From UBA3537 sp965658025 (GTDB lineage: Bacteria > Bacteroidota > Bacteroidia > Flavobacteriales > Flavobacteriaceae), in assembly GCA_965658025.1 (NCBI GenBank), contig CBFHQL010000003.1:62001-126000 (forward strand): a stretch of DNA of 64,000 nucleotides, given 5' to 3'. Under the pieces are notes generated by a model. It searched no databases and was not told the origin of the DNA. It saw only the letters and a program-made list of their open reading frames with translations. The position numbers and the translations under genes are program-made. Shown here piece after piece: positions 32,685-41,004 of the stretch. Every line of letters starts with the position of its first letter. Position 1 is the first letter of the stretch.

Positions 32685-34763
32685 TTATTTAAAATCTTCC
32701 TCGGTCACTCCAGAATTGACTTGGACTTCATTGGCATTAATACTAATGACTTGTGGGCCTGTAGAGATTTTTCTTCCAAAAGGAATCAAAACACCACTGA
32801 CTGCTCTATAATCCGAAAGATCTTCAATAGAAGTTATCGTTTGTCCTTGAGCTTCTTCAGTTTTTTCTTCTCTAATAAGCAATCCAGAATCTGCATCATA
32901 GTATCGGAAGGATTCCTTATTACCGTTCACTTTAATCTTGTAAACATCAGTACCGTCCAAATCACTTAAACTTACCAATTCTATATCTTCTGCAGTGTAG
33001 TGCGCTTCTGGGAACAGTCCTTTTTGGTCGGCCTGTTCGGCAATTTGCTCTTCAGTCATGGGTTGTTTCATGCCTTGTTGTTCGGCATACCCTGTGGTGC
33101 CGTCAAATTTTTGTTTCATGATGGTGCCCATACCAGCAATACTCATTTCCATAGAAGATTTGTTAGGCGCCATAGTTTTGATGACCGCTGTGGGCTTAAA
33201 TGGTGCACCTTCAATAGTCACATCGGCATTAAAAAGTAATGTACTAACAGCTTCAGTGGCTTCTTTTCCACCAATGGCATCGATATAGCTATTCATTACT
33301 GAAAGCGCAGTAACACCTTCTGGGATGGGCTTTGAAAATTCGGGTTTGTCTACCGGATTGGCATATTTATCAAAGTACTTGATAGGAATGTTTAATTTTT
33401 CAAGATTGGCAACCACTTCGCTTCCTTTTCCAACTACAATAAAACGTGCATTGTCTGCCGTAAAATAGGTGTTGGCTACACGTTGTACGTCTTCAATAGA
33501 AACAGCGTTGATTTTTTCTAAGTAAGTAGCATAAAAATCTTCTGGCAATTCATTAATCTTTGTGTTTACAGCGTAGCGTGCTATGGTGCTTGGACGCTCC
33601 AAAGCCAACACGAAATCACCAACATATTTGGCCTTAGCATTGGCTAGGGCAGAAGCTTCTACGGGTTCTGTTTGAAAACGCTTGATTTCTTTGATGGTTT
33701 CAACTATTGCACTATCGGTTACGGCATTTCGAACGGCAGCACCAGCAGAAAATCTAGAAATGTATTTGTCTGTCCCCACAGAAGATCGCGCTCCATAGGT
33801 CCATCCGTTTGCTTCACGCAGGTTCATGTTTAGGTAGCTATTAAAACCCCCACCAAAAATTTTGTTGGCAATAAGGACCGCATGATAATCAGGATCGCTC
33901 ATTTTGAGTTTTACATTGCTTGTAATAGAAATGTTGGATTGTACCGCATTGGGCATGTCTACAAAGTTAATTTCCAAAGCGCTTACATTTGGGTTGGCTT
34001 CAGGAACAGTAGAATTTATTTCTGCTGCTTTTTTCCATTTACCAAAATACTTTTTGATGCTTTTATATACGTCTTTGGTATTTACGTCTCCAATGACGAC
34101 AAGGTAAGCATCATTTGGCCCGAAATACTTTTCGTTATACGCCTTGATGTCCTCAAAGTTTACATTGTTTACCGTTTCTTCGGTAACAAATTCTCCGTAA
34201 GGATGCTCGACTCCGTAAGAAAGTGCTCCTCCAACGCGCCCAGCAACAGCATCAACACTTTTTGCTTGAGACTTTAAACCTTCCAGTAATTTTTCTTTTT
34301 CTTTCTCGAATTCTTCTTCTGTAAGAAGGGGATTCATAGCTGCATCGGCCAAAAGCTGTAATATGCGGTCGCTGTATTTGGTAAGTGAACTCGCAAATCC
34401 ACCCCCAAAACCAAAACTTAGACGTGCGCCCAAGAAATCAACTTCTTCGTTGAAGTCGTCTTTAGAAATATTGGTAGTTCCATTGCCGAGCATAGATCCT
34501 AACAACGAAGTTACTCCAGCTTTATCGCCTTCAATGATTGGTTTTCTGTCGATGGTCAAATTGTAGGAAACACGTGGAAGTTTGTGGTTTTCTACAATTA
34601 AAACTTTAAGTCCGTTTTTAAGTTCGTACTCTGTTGGCTTTTCCAGCGCTATTTTCGGTGCTGGACCTGGTTTTGGTTGCTGGCTACGGTCTATTTGTGC
34701 TGTGATGCTCACAGTGACAAATAAAAATGCCAGAAGGGTGTATAATTTAGTTTTCATATCCAT
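32685..34763 (-). CDS. M16 family peptidase-like protein without the zinc motif
   Basis: A 692-residue exported protein (signal peptide to about residue 22). It has two M16-like domains, but the N-terminal position where active members have His-x2-Glu-His reads AGVTSLLGSMLGNGT, so zinc cannot be bound there. The conserved R/Y substrate region appears in the second domain (NLREANGWTYGARSS). A C-terminal extension of about 200 residues is a beta-rich domain. Active and inactive M16 proteins commonly pair, and the active partner is the gene just upstream, 13 bases away. A second in-frame ATG at 34757 could also serve as the start. Confidence 0.88.
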   Translation of the reverse strand: MDMKTKLYTLLAFLFVTVSITAQIDRSQQPKPGPAPKIALEKPTEYELKNGLKVLIVENHKLPRVSYNLTIDRKPIIEGDKAGVTSLLGSMLGNGTTNISKDDFNEEVDFLGARLSFGFGGGFASSLTKYSDRILQLLADAAMNPLLTEEEFEKEKEKLLEGLKSQAKSVDAVAGRVGGALSYGVEHPYGEFVTEETVNNVNFEDIKAYNEKYFGPNDAYLVVIGDVNTKDVYKSIKKYFGKWKKAAEINSTVPEANPNVSALEINFVDMPNAVQSNISITSNVKLKMSDPDYHAVLIANKIFGGGFNSYLNMNLREANGWTYGARSSVGTDKYISRFSAGAAVRNAVTDSAIVETIKEIKRFQTEPVEASALANAKAKYVGDFVLALERPSTIARYAVNTKINELPEDFYATYLEKINAVSIEDVQRVANTYFTADNARFIVVGKGSEVVANLEKLNIPIKYFDKYANPVDKPEFSKPIPEGVTALSVMNSYIDAIGGKEATEAVSTLLFNADVTIEGAPFKPTAVIKTMAPNKSSMEMSIAGMGTIMKQKFDGTTGYAEQQGMKQPMTEEQIAEQADQKGLFPEAHYTAEDIELVSLSDLDGTDVYKIKVNGNKESFRYYDADSGLLIREEKTEEAQGQTITSIEDLSDYRAVSGVLIPFGRKISTGPQVISINANEVQVNSGVTEEDFK

Positions 34764-34776
34764 GTCTTTTTTAAAT

Positions 34777-36096
34777 TTATTCTTGTGCAGATTCTGGTAA
34801 ATACTCCAATAATAAGCGCTGGTTTGCGTTCAAATATTTATTGGCTACTGCTTTTATTTCCTCGCGCGTAATGGATCTGTAAATATCAATCTGATCGTTG
34901 ATGAGGTTTGTGTCTCCATAAAGCATATGATAGCGTGCCAAAGAGTTTGCAATACCTTCGACACTTGAGTTTGAACTTACAAAGTCGTTTTCAAATTTAT
35001 TTTGAATTTTTTGGTAATCGCGTTCAGAAATAAGTTCAGACTTTAATTTTTCAATTTCTTCATCCATCTCATCTACTAAAGTATCTAGAGAAGTTTCCCC
35101 CAACGGCAATCCGAAAAGGATATACACTCCGTAGTCTTCTTGACTCAGATTGATAGCACCTGCTTGAAGCGCCATTTTTTTGTCATCAACAAGTTTTTTG
35201 TAAAGTTTAGAAGTTTTTCCATCACTCAAATAGGTGGAAATCATATCTAAAACATAAGAATCTCTATCCTTAAAAGAAGATGTTCTATAGGCCGCCATGA
35301 TGGCAGGTATTTGGATATTTGCGTCATACGCTTTTGCACGGATGGGTTCTGTAATTGGATCTTCTTTAGGGAAGTCACGAACGATATCTTCTCCACGTGG
35401 AATAGGACCAAAATAATCTTCAATCATTTTTTTGACCGATGGCACATCGATGTCTCCAGCAATGACTAAAGTTGCATTGTTGGGAACATAATATTTTTTG
35501 TTAAACGCTTGAAATTCTTCCAAAGTAGCGGCGTCCAAATGCTCCATTTTACCAATTGTGGTCCCTTTATATGGATGTTTTTTGAACATGTGTAACTTTA
35601 CATTTTCCAAGAATTTACCATAAGGACTATTGTCCACTCTAAGGCGTTTTTCTTCTTTAACGACTTCGTTTTGCGTATCTACACCTTCTTGATTAATAAC
35701 GGGGTGCAATAAACGTTCAGACTCCATCCAGATGCCTAATTCGACATTGTTTGAAGGAAAAACCTCATAATAATACGTACGGTCATCAGTGGTATTTGCA
35801 TTATTACTACCTCCGTTTGATGTAACAATCGTAAACCATTCACCCTTTGGGATATTTACAGTACCCTCAAAAAGAAGATGTTCAAAAAAGTGCGCAAATC
35901 CAGTGCGTTCTGGGTTTTCGTCTTTTGCGCCAACATGGTACATGACTGAGGTCGTCACTACTGGAGCGGTATTATCTTGATGAAGAATAACGTGCATACC
36001 GTTATCTAAATCATATTCCTCAAATTTTACTTCTTGAGCCGATACAGCAACCACTGAACCCAGCAAACAAGATAAAATGCATAAATAAGTTTTCAT
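34777..36096 (-). CDS. M16 family zinc metallopeptidase, catalytic partner
   Basis: A 439-residue exported peptidase (signal peptide to about residue 20, SAQE). The inverted zinc motif is H69-F-F-E72-H73, and the third ligand lies in NEVVKEEKRLR near 145. The C-terminal M16 domain is present. First of two genes with the inactive partner following, which fits a heterodimeric processing peptidase in the periplasm. The substrate is unknown. Confidence 0.92.
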   Translation of the reverse strand: MKTYLCILSCLLGSVVAVSAQEVKFEEYDLDNGMHVILHQDNTAPVVTTSVMYHVGAKDENPERTGFAHFFEHLLFEGTVNIPKGEWFTIVTSNGGSNNANTTDDRTYYYEVFPSNNVELGIWMESERLLHPVINQEGVDTQNEVVKEEKRLRVDNSPYGKFLENVKLHMFKKHPYKGTTIGKMEHLDAATLEEFQAFNKKYYVPNNATLVIAGDIDVPSVKKMIEDYFGPIPRGEDIVRDFPKEDPITEPIRAKAYDANIQIPAIMAAYRTSSFKDRDSYVLDMISTYLSDGKTSKLYKKLVDDKKMALQAGAINLSQEDYGVYILFGLPLGETSLDTLVDEMDEEIEKLKSELISERDYQKIQNKFENDFVSSNSSVEGIANSLARYHMLYGDTNLINDQIDIYRSITREEIKAVANKYLNANQRLLLEYLPESAQE

Positions 36097-36227
36097 TTGA
36101 TTAACTTTTAAATTATTTAATTGTCTGACGCTTGTAGTAATGATTTGTTACAGCGCGGTCTCAAATATATATAATTTAATGAGTTTTTTAAGCATGAAAT
36201 GGTATTAAAAACTATACAGGGAAATAA

Positions 36228-36258
36228 TTTGTAAATTGATTTATTACAGCTATATTTG
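36228..36258 (+). promoter_or_regulatory. rplU-rpmA promoter
   Basis: TTTG (36228-36231), 19 bases, TATATTTG (36251-36258): a near-ideal Bacteroidetes promoter, 50 bases before the rplU ATG. A separate TATATTTG on the reverse strand (36162-36169) may serve the M16 genes. Confidence 0.8.
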
Positions 36259-36308
36259 CACCCGCCTTTAAAGAGGTTATAAAAATTAATTCATTTAAAC
36301 GTAACGCT

Positions 36309-36839
36309 ATGTACGCAATTGTAGAGATAGCAGGGCAACAATTTAAAGTTGAAAAAGACCAAAAAGTCTTTGTTCACCGTTTACAAGCCGAAGAAGGAAA
36401 AAAAGTCGCTTTCGACAATGTTCTTCTTTTAGCTGACGGCGACAAAGTCACAGTAGGCGCCCCCGCTATAGACGGAGCTCAAGTAGGAGCAAAAGTCTTA
36501 AAGCACCTAAAAGGTGATAAAGTAATCGTATTCAAAAAGAAACGACGTAAAGGATACAGAGTAAAGAATGGCCACCGCCAAGCTTTAACTGAAATCCAAA
36601 TTGATAATATTGTTGCTTCAGGAGCAAAAAAAGCTGCCCCTGCCAAAAAAGCACAAAAACCAACTGCTAAAGTTGAAACTCCAGCACCAAAGGCCGCCAA
36701 AGCTGCTCCAAAAGCAGAAGCGCCAGCACAGGATTTGAGTAAAATGACAGTTGCACAACTTAAAGAATTAGCAAAAGCTAAAGGCATTACTGGAATATCT
36801 GCGATGAAAAAAGCAGACTTAATTTCAGCCCTTAGCTAA
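36309..36839 (+). CDS. rplU: 50S ribosomal protein L21 with C-terminal Rho_N-like extension
   Basis: L21 binds 23S rRNA. Residues 1-103 are the normal L21 domain (MYAIVEIAGQQFKVE, KKKRRKGYRVKNGHRQ). It is then extended by an Ala/Lys/Pro-rich linker (about 104-144) and a 32-residue C-terminal module (MTVAQLKELAKAKGI, SAMKKADLISAL) that resembles the Rho N-terminal/SAP-like helical motif. The total of 176 residues exceeds the usual 100-105. rpmA follows after 26 bases. Confidence 0.95.
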   Translation: MYAIVEIAGQQFKVEKDQKVFVHRLQAEEGKKVAFDNVLLLADGDKVTVGAPAIDGAQVGAKVLKHLKGDKVIVFKKKRRKGYRVKNGHRQALTEIQIDNIVASGAKKAAPAKKAQKPTAKVETPAPKAAKAAPKAEAPAQDLSKMTVAQLKELAKAKGITGISAMKKADLISALS

Positions 36840-36865
36840 ATCATAACATATAAAATCGAAATAAA

Positions 36866-37126
36866 ATGGCACATAAAAAAGGAGTCGGAAGTTCGAAAAA
36901 CGGTAGAGAATCAGAATCGAAACGACTTGGCGTGAAAATTTTTGGCGGACAAGCTGCCGTTGCAGGAAACATCATTGTAAGACAACGAGGTACTGCACAC
37001 AACCCAGGCGAGAATGTTTACGCTGGAAAAGACCACACTTTACATGCTAAAGTTGATGGTGTTGTAAAATTTGAGAAAAAGAAGAACAACAAATCCTATG
37101 TTTCTGTTGTTCCTTTTGAAGCATAG
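36866..37126 (+). CDS. rpmA: 50S ribosomal protein L27
   Basis: A component of the peptidyl-transferase centre; its N-terminal tail reaches the tRNA ends. It has 86 residues and starts MAHKKGVGSSKNGRES without the cleavable leader seen in Firmicutes. The conserved GNIIVRQRGT and HTLHAKVDG segments are intact. Classical rplU-rpmA pair ending at an intrinsic terminator. Confidence 0.97.
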   Translation: MAHKKGVGSSKNGRESESKRLGVKIFGGQAAVAGNIIVRQRGTAHNPGENVYAGKDHTLHAKVDGVVKFEKKKNNKSYVSVVPFEA

Positions 37127-37151
37127 CATAGTCTTTTAATAAAATAGACTA

Positions 37152-37180
37152 AAAAAGCCCTGCATTGCGGGGCTTTTTTT
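37152..37180. terminator. Terminator after rpmA, also usable by the convergent GNAT gene
   Basis: GCCCTGC (37157-37163), loop ATT, GCGGGGC (37167-37173), with A's before and seven T after. Symmetrical enough to act in both directions. Confidence 0.9.
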
Positions 37181-37195
37181 ATACCCTAAATGCCC

Positions 37196-37708
37196 TTAAT
37201 GAATTAGTTTTTCAAACGCTAAACGTTTGTCTCCATTTTCTAAATAAATGACCCCACAATAAGAATACCCCATAGTTTTAAGTAATTTTTGCATCCCAAA
37301 ATTATCTTTGTGCGTGTCAATACGCATCGAGGGTATTTGCATATTCAAAAGCATTTGTTCGCATGCGTTGAAAATGAATTTTGCTATACCTTTTCCTCTA
37401 AAATTCTTTGCTACTGCCATACGGTGAATCACTCCATATTTTATTTGTCCAGGACGAATCCAGTTGCCTTTTATTTTTGAATATGTTGGTTCATTTTCGG
37501 TCGAAAACATAGCTGTTGCGGTTACATCACCTCGTTCAGACTTTACGACGTAACTTTGATTATTTTGAATGTCTTTTAGGACAATAGCTGTGTTGGGATA
37601 CCCATTTTGCCATTGATCAATATTTTGGTTTGCCAACAGCTCTTGCGCATCTTTGATGATGCCCATAATCTCCTCTAAATCTTTCTTTTTAGCATGTAAA
37701 AGGTTCAT
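37196..37708 (-). CDS. GNAT family N-acetyltransferase
   Basis: A 170-residue single-domain acetyltransferase. The acetyl-CoA loop is visible as VAKNFRGKGIAKFIF (R/Q-x2-G-x-G/A pattern, near 100), followed by NACEQMLL and a terminal Asn-Phe-Gly-Met-Gln stretch typical of the family. Substrate unknown. Converges with rpmA and is preceded by ahcY on the same strand, but the ahcY terminator separates them. Confidence 0.88.
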   Translation of the reverse strand: MNLLHAKKKDLEEIMGIIKDAQELLANQNIDQWQNGYPNTAIVLKDIQNNQSYVVKSERGDVTATAMFSTENEPTYSKIKGNWIRPGQIKYGVIHRMAVAKNFRGKGIAKFIFNACEQMLLNMQIPSMRIDTHKDNFGMQKLLKTMGYSYCGVIYLENGDKRLAFEKLIH

Positions 37709-37737
37709 TATTTGATGGCTAATAGTTAATTGAGTTC

Positions 37738-37766
37738 AAAAAAAAAGCCAAAGCTGAACTTTGACT
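37738..37766 (-). terminator. ahcY terminator
   Basis: On the reverse strand AGTCAAAG pairs with CTTTGGCT (eight pairs, one G-U, loop TTCAG), then eight or more T. It lies 20 bases after the ahcY stop. Confidence 0.85.
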
Positions 37767-37785
37767 TTTTAAAAAAAATTAAAAC

Positions 37786-39102
37786 TTAATAGCGGTAGTA
37801 TTCTGGCTTGAAAGGCCCTTCTTTTTGTACGCCAATATAGCTGGCCTGATCCGTTCTAAGTTCTGTGAGCTCCACGCCAATTTTTTCTAAGTGTAATTTT
37901 GCTACTTTTTCATCTAAATGTTTGGGCAACATATAGACTTTATTTTCGTAAGCATCTTCGTTGTTCCACAATTCTATTTGCGCTAAAACTTGATTTGTAA
38001 ATGAATTACTCATAACAAAACTAGGGTGTCCTGTGGCACAACCAAGGTTTACCAATCGGCCTTCGGCCAATACGATAATGTCATTACCATTTACGGTGTA
38101 TTTATCCACTTGCGCTTTGATTTCATCTTTGGTGTGTCCAAAGTTTTCATTAAGCCAAGCCATATCAATTTCATTGTCAAAATGGCCAATGTTACATACA
38201 ATAGTTTTGTCTTTCATGACTTCAAAGTGTTGGCTTTGAATAATATCTTTGTTCCCAGTTGCCGTCACAACAATATCAGTAACAGGAAGGACAGTCTCTA
38301 GTTTTTTTACTTCAAATCCGTCCATTGCAGCTTGTAAGGCACAAATGGGATCAATTTCTGTAATGGTAACAATACTTCCTGCACCTCTAAATGATGCTGC
38401 TGTTCCTTTTCCTACATCGCCATAACCGCACACGACAACGCGTTTTCCAGCCAACATAGTATCGGTAGCTCTTCGAACGGCATCTACAGCACTTTCTTTA
38501 CATCCGTATTTGTTGTCAAATTTACTTTTGGTTACAGAATCATTGACGTTGATGGCCGGCATGGCTAGTGTTCCATTTTTCATGCGCTCGTACAAACGGT
38601 GAACACCAGTAGTGGTTTCTTCACTAAGCCCATTGATTCCTGCGGTGAGTTCTGGATAGTGATCAAAAACTAGATTTGTAAGGTCCCCACCATCGTCCAA
38701 AATCATATTGAGTGGCTTACGGTCTTCACCAAAAAATAAAGTTTGTTCAATACACCAGTCGAATTCTTCTTCGTTCATACCTTTCCATGCATAAACTGGA
38801 ATCCCAGCTGCCGCAATGGCAGCAGCGGCTTGATCTTGTGTAGAAAAAATATTGCATGAACTCCATGTGACTTCTGCACCAAGAGCAACAAGGGTTTCGA
38901 TAAGTACAGCGGTTTGTATGGTCATGTGTAGACATCCAGCAATTCGGGCACCTTTTAAAGGTTGACTGTCTTTATATTCATCACGAAGACTCATTAGTCC
39001 AGGCATTTCTGCCTCGGCAAGTTCAATTTCTTTTCGTCCCCAGTCTGCCAAAGACATGTCTTTTACTTTAAAGGGTACATAAGGAAGGGTTTTGACGCTC
39101 AT
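37786..39102 (-). CDS. ahcY: S-adenosylhomocysteine hydrolase
   Basis: Splits S-adenosylhomocysteine into adenosine and homocysteine, which removes the inhibitory product of SAM-dependent methylation. It has 438 residues. The NAD-binding loop is CGYGDVGKG near 222. Other marks are the substrate/NAD cysteine region NVNDSVTKSKFDNKYGC near 190, the GHFDNEID segment near 310 and the C-terminal PFKPEYYRY that closes on the NAD of the neighbouring subunit. It stands alone with its own terminator and a 5' leader holding an 8-pair hairpin. Confidence 0.97.
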   Translation of the reverse strand: MSVKTLPYVPFKVKDMSLADWGRKEIELAEAEMPGLMSLRDEYKDSQPLKGARIAGCLHMTIQTAVLIETLVALGAEVTWSSCNIFSTQDQAAAAIAAAGIPVYAWKGMNEEEFDWCIEQTLFFGEDRKPLNMILDDGGDLTNLVFDHYPELTAGINGLSEETTTGVHRLYERMKNGTLAMPAINVNDSVTKSKFDNKYGCKESAVDAVRRATDTMLAGKRVVVCGYGDVGKGTAASFRGAGSIVTITEIDPICALQAAMDGFEVKKLETVLPVTDIVVTATGNKDIIQSQHFEVMKDKTIVCNIGHFDNEIDMAWLNENFGHTKDEIKAQVDKYTVNGNDIIVLAEGRLVNLGCATGHPSFVMSNSFTNQVLAQIELWNNEDAYENKVYMLPKHLDEKVAKLHLEKIGVELTELRTDQASYIGVQKEGPFKPEYYRY

Positions 39103-39118
39103 AATTCAATTTTTTTAA

Positions 39119-39151
39119 ATTTTAGGTGGGCTTAGAAAAAACGCCTAAAAT
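39119..39151 (-). other. Hairpin in the ahcY 5' leader
   Basis: ATTTTAGG (39119-39126) and CCTAAAAT (39144-39151) are perfect reverse complements around a 17-base loop. The element is in the untranslated leader of ahcY, between the putative -7 box (TATCTTTG on the reverse strand near 39184-39191) and the start codon. It does not match a SAM or SAH riboswitch that I know. Confidence 0.45.
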
Positions 39152-39215
39152 AGTGTACTTTCGTTTCAGTTTTTAATTCTTTTGCAAAGATAGTTATTAA
39201 CTTTTTAAATCTCAT

Positions 39216-39848
39216 ATGCCACTTTACAAAACTATAAAGATTAACTCACAAACTAATGTTAAAATATGGCACATCACAGAACCTGTTGATGTTTTGATGC
39301 AATCAGTTGATTTAAAAAAGGAAAGTTCTGCTAGAGTTCAATCAATGAAAAGCGAATTGCATCAACGAGGATTTTTGAGTGTCCGGTTACTTTTAAAAGC
39401 TTTTGGCTATAGCGATTATGATTTGTTTTATGATGAATATGGGAAACCTCACCTAAAAGATGGTCGTTACATTTCCATAACGCATTCCTATACGTATTCT
39501 GCGGTGGTAGTTAGTGCACAACCTGTTGGTATAGACATCGAGAAACAACGCGAAAAAATAAAAAAGATTGCAGCCAAATTTACGGACTATGAGACCGCTT
39601 ACTTAACCCCAGATTTTGGGGATTATATTCAAAAACTCACATGGATTTGGTGCATCAAAGAATCTTTATATAAGCTGTATGCAACTCCAGGAATGTCTTT
39701 TAAAAAACATTTCTTGGTTCTTCCCATTGGGACAGGTCAAAGCAAAACTACGGCATGGATTTTGGACGGTAATAGACCTCAGCGTTTTGAAGGGTTGTTT
39801 TTAGAATTTAACGGATTTGGATGTGCCATAACCATCCCACTAGAATGA
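39216..39848 (+). CDS. 4'-phosphopantetheinyl transferase superfamily protein
   Basis: Transfers the phosphopantetheine arm of CoA to a carrier protein. The 210 residues follow the Sfp/AcpT two-lobe plan: ISITHSYTY near 88, the Mg-binding VGIDIEKQREK near 107 (Asp and Glu), and WIWCIKESLYKLY near 143 (Lys/Glu). It is the general type that can serve fatty acid or secondary-metabolite carriers; no synthase is nearby. Its stop overlaps the pnuC start (ATGA). Confidence 0.9.
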   Translation: MPLYKTIKINSQTNVKIWHITEPVDVLMQSVDLKKESSARVQSMKSELHQRGFLSVRLLLKAFGYSDYDLFYDEYGKPHLKDGRYISITHSYTYSAVVVSAQPVGIDIEKQREKIKKIAAKFTDYETAYLTPDFGDYIQKLTWIWCIKESLYKLYATPGMSFKKHFLVLPIGTGQSKTTAWILDGNRPQRFEGLFLEFNGFGCAITIPLE

Positions 39849-40459
39849 ACGATATTATTGATTTTTTTGTAGCACCCTATGCCAACGCAACGGCTTTTGA
39901 TATTACATTGGAAGTCCTAGCAGTATTGCTTGGAATTGTAAGTGTTTGGTATGCTAAAAAAGAAAATATCCTTGTCTTTCCAACAGGGATATTGAGTACC
40001 GCGCTTTATGTCTATATATGTTTTAAGTTTGCGCTATATGGAGATGTTATCATTAATTTTTATTATACGTTGATGAGTCTTTATGGTTGGTTTATGTGGC
40101 ATCGTAAAATTGAAGGAAATTCCATAGAAATCACGCAATCTACGATCAAAGATATGATGTGGGCATTGATTATTTTTGTTGGTACGGCTGCCCTTGTAGT
40201 TTTGGTGTATTTGTATTTTGACCGTTTCAATCAAATTACCGATTATTTTGACACCTTCACAACTGGGGTTTTCTTTGCGGCGATGTGGCTCATGGCCAAC
40301 AAAAAAATAGAACATTGGCTTTTTTGGATTGTAGGCAACATAATCTCCATACCTTTGTATTTTGTAAAAGGACTTGGTTTTTCGGGGCTACAATTTACCA
40401 TCTTTTTGATTTTGGCAATCCAAGGATATTTTGAATGGAAAAAACACTTGAACAAATAA
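39845..40459 (+). CDS. pnuC: PnuC/PnuT family vitamin transporter
   Basis: A membrane protein of 204 residues with about seven hydrophobic helices. The signature region (VWYAKKENILVFPTGILSTALYVYI, near 36-60, and YGWFMWHRK near 80) identifies the PnuC family, whose members carry nicotinamide riboside, riboflavin or thiamine. The start at 39845 gives the ATGA overlap and a normal N-terminus. The downstream NadR-like kinase suggests nicotinamide riboside, while the nearby TPP-riboswitch receptor suggests thiamine. I cannot decide between them from sequence. Confidence 0.9.
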   Translation: MNDIIDFFVAPYANATAFDITLEVLAVLLGIVSVWYAKKENILVFPTGILSTALYVYICFKFALYGDVIINFYYTLMSLYGWFMWHRKIEGNSIEITQSTIKDMMWALIIFVGTAALVVLVYLYFDRFNQITDYFDTFTTGVFFAAMWLMANKKIEHWLFWIVGNIISIPLYFVKGLGFSGLQFTIFLILAIQGYFEWKKHLNK

Positions 40460-41004
40460 CATCAGATTGTATAAAAGTGGTTCTTTTTGGGCCAGAATCT
40501 ACAGGGAAGTCTACTCTAGCTGAAGCTTTGGCAGAACAGTACAACACCACTTTTGTACCTGAATATATGCGCCACTATTTACAACAAAAATGGGATCATG
40601 ATCAAGCCACTTGCACAAAAGACGATTTATTGCCCATAGCACAAGGACAAATGAAATTGGAGAATGAAATGGCGCAACTTGCACAAAAGGTCCTTTTTTG
40701 TGATACTAATCTTTTGCAAACCAAAGTCTATTCAGAAATTTATTATGACGGCTATTGCCCCGATGAAATTGAACGATATGCCAAAAAAAACACATATGAT
40801 TTATACTTTTTATGCGCAATTGACGTTCCATGGGTAGCGGATGATTTGCGCGATAAACCTAACGAACGTACATTTATGTTTGAAACCTTTGAGCGTACAC
40901 TTGAAGCGCAAAACCTTCCTTTTGTTGTTTTAAAAGGAAATCACAGTATACGTTTAGAGACCGCTATTACACATATAAACCAACTTTTAAAAGAAGGAAA
41001 TTGA
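40435..41004 (+). CDS. NadR C-terminal-like nucleoside kinase (AAA-type ATPase)
   Basis: A 189-residue P-loop kinase matching the ribosylnicotinamide kinase domain of NadR. The Walker A is GPESTGKST at about 19-27, followed by EYMRHYL, the Walker B-like VLFCDTNLLQTKVYSE near 85, and PWVADDLR near 132, which NadR also has. The adenylyltransferase domain of NadR is absent. It overlaps pnuC by 25 bases, so import and phosphorylation are probably coupled (trapping of the imported nucleoside or vitamin). Confidence 0.87.
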   Translation: MEKTLEQITSDCIKVVLFGPESTGKSTLAEALAEQYNTTFVPEYMRHYLQQKWDHDQATCTKDDLLPIAQGQMKLENEMAQLAQKVLFCDTNLLQTKVYSEIYYDGYCPDEIERYAKKNTYDLYFLCAIDVPWVADDLRDKPNERTFMFETFERTLEAQNLPFVVLKGNHSIRLETAITHINQLLKEGN

